A stretch of 6,157 nucleotides of DNA, from assembly GCA_018400515.1 (NCBI GenBank), contig JAGYMR010000169.1:1-6157 (forward strand), read 5' to 3'. The stretch comes from Tangfeifania sp. Lineage in GTDB: Bacteria; Bacteroidota; Bacteroidia; Bacteroidales; Prolixibacteraceae. The notes under the pieces are model-generated. The model was not told where the DNA came from. It was given only the letters and a program-made list of their open reading frames with translations, and made no database searches. The translations under genes were made by a program, and so were the position numbers. Shown here one piece after another: positions 6,042 through 6,157 of the stretch; position 1 is the first letter of the stretch, and the number at the start of each line of letters is the position of its first letter.

Positions 6042-6157
6042 CAGAAATGTTTAGCAGTTTTTGAACTGTTTCCCTCAATAAACGGGTGTCCATTAAATTC
6101 GATGACGGCGTTACGCCTAATTATCCGGCAATTAATCACATTTTTCGGGCGGCACAC
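6042..6157. other. Non-coding right edge
   Basis: No gene is supported here. Beyond the hairpin at 6053-6071 the sequence becomes richer in GC and contains short inverted repeats: GGCG-TTA-CGCC (6107-6117 region) and TAATT/AATTA around ATCCGGC (6118-6134). A minus-strand frame is open to the window edge but runs back across the end of the E1 gene and matches nothing I recognise. Confidence 0.5.
6053..6071 (+). terminator. Possible terminator of the E2-E1 operon
   Basis: AGCAGTT (6053-6059) can pair with AACTGTT (6064-6070) around the loop TTTG, with one G-U pair. It begins 11 bases after the E1 stop codon. The T-run that follows is short, so termination would be weak. Read-through to a downstream gene, such as an E3, remains possible. 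Confidence 0.35.

Noticed and set aside
6100..6135. Integron attC-like boxes (GCGTTAC, GCCTAAT)
   Set aside because: Spacing and core-site consensus do not match a complete attC site, and no integrase or cassette is visible.
5951..6157. Minus-strand open frame reaching the right edge
   Set aside because: It overlaps the E1 C-terminus antisense, has no recognisable domain, and is too short to support as a partial gene.
1..6157. tRNA, rRNA, CRISPR array or insertion sequence
   Set aside because: No repeat-spacer pattern, transposase, cloverleaf or ribosomal sequence was seen on either strand.

Overview
The window looks like chromosomal DNA of a member of the Bacteroidota, perhaps Bacteroidales or a relative. 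The evidence is AT-rich intergenic DNA next to coding DNA of moderate GC, A-rich start regions without clear Shine-Dalgarno sequences, and octamers matching the Bacteroidota -7 promoter consensus TAnnTTTG upstream of the first gene of each transcription unit. The protein sequences also resemble families known from anaerobic Bacteroidota, spirochaetes and clostridia. The phylum is an inference and the genus cannot be read from this sequence.

Layout: positions 1-205 are AT-rich and non-coding. An alpha/beta-hydrolase (esterase/lipase-like) gene lies on the minus strand at 206-1180 and seems to start at TTG. A 179-bp gap with a candidate promoter for the hydrolase follows. A GntR-family regulator with a UTRA ligand-binding domain lies on the minus strand at 1360-2067. 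The divergent intergenic region (2068-2253) separates it from a plus-strand operon: a lipoyl-bearing 2-oxoacid dehydrogenase E2 acyltransferase (2254-3540) and, 32 bp later, a single-chain fusion of the E1 alpha and beta subunits (3573-6041). The last 116 bp hold a weak terminator-like hairpin and no gene I can support.

How the parts work together: E1 (thiamine diphosphate-dependent decarboxylase) and E2 (lipoamide acyltransferase) would form a 2-oxoacid dehydrogenase complex that converts a 2-oxoacid plus CoA to an acyl-CoA. The E3 dihydrolipoyl dehydrogenase is not in the window and must come from elsewhere. The substrate (pyruvate, a branched-chain 2-oxoacid or another) cannot be decided from the sequence.

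The most informative new signal is in the divergent region. Two copies of one GntR-type inverted repeat match at 15 of 18 positions and lie 103 bp apart. One is a perfect 8-2-8 palindrome close to the regulator gene; the other overlaps the predicted -7 box of the E2-E1 operon. This predicts that the GntR/UTRA protein represses the operon and itself, with relief by an unknown small molecule, perhaps one linked to the complex's substrate. A second pair of overlapping palindromes between the two operators may be the site of another regulator.
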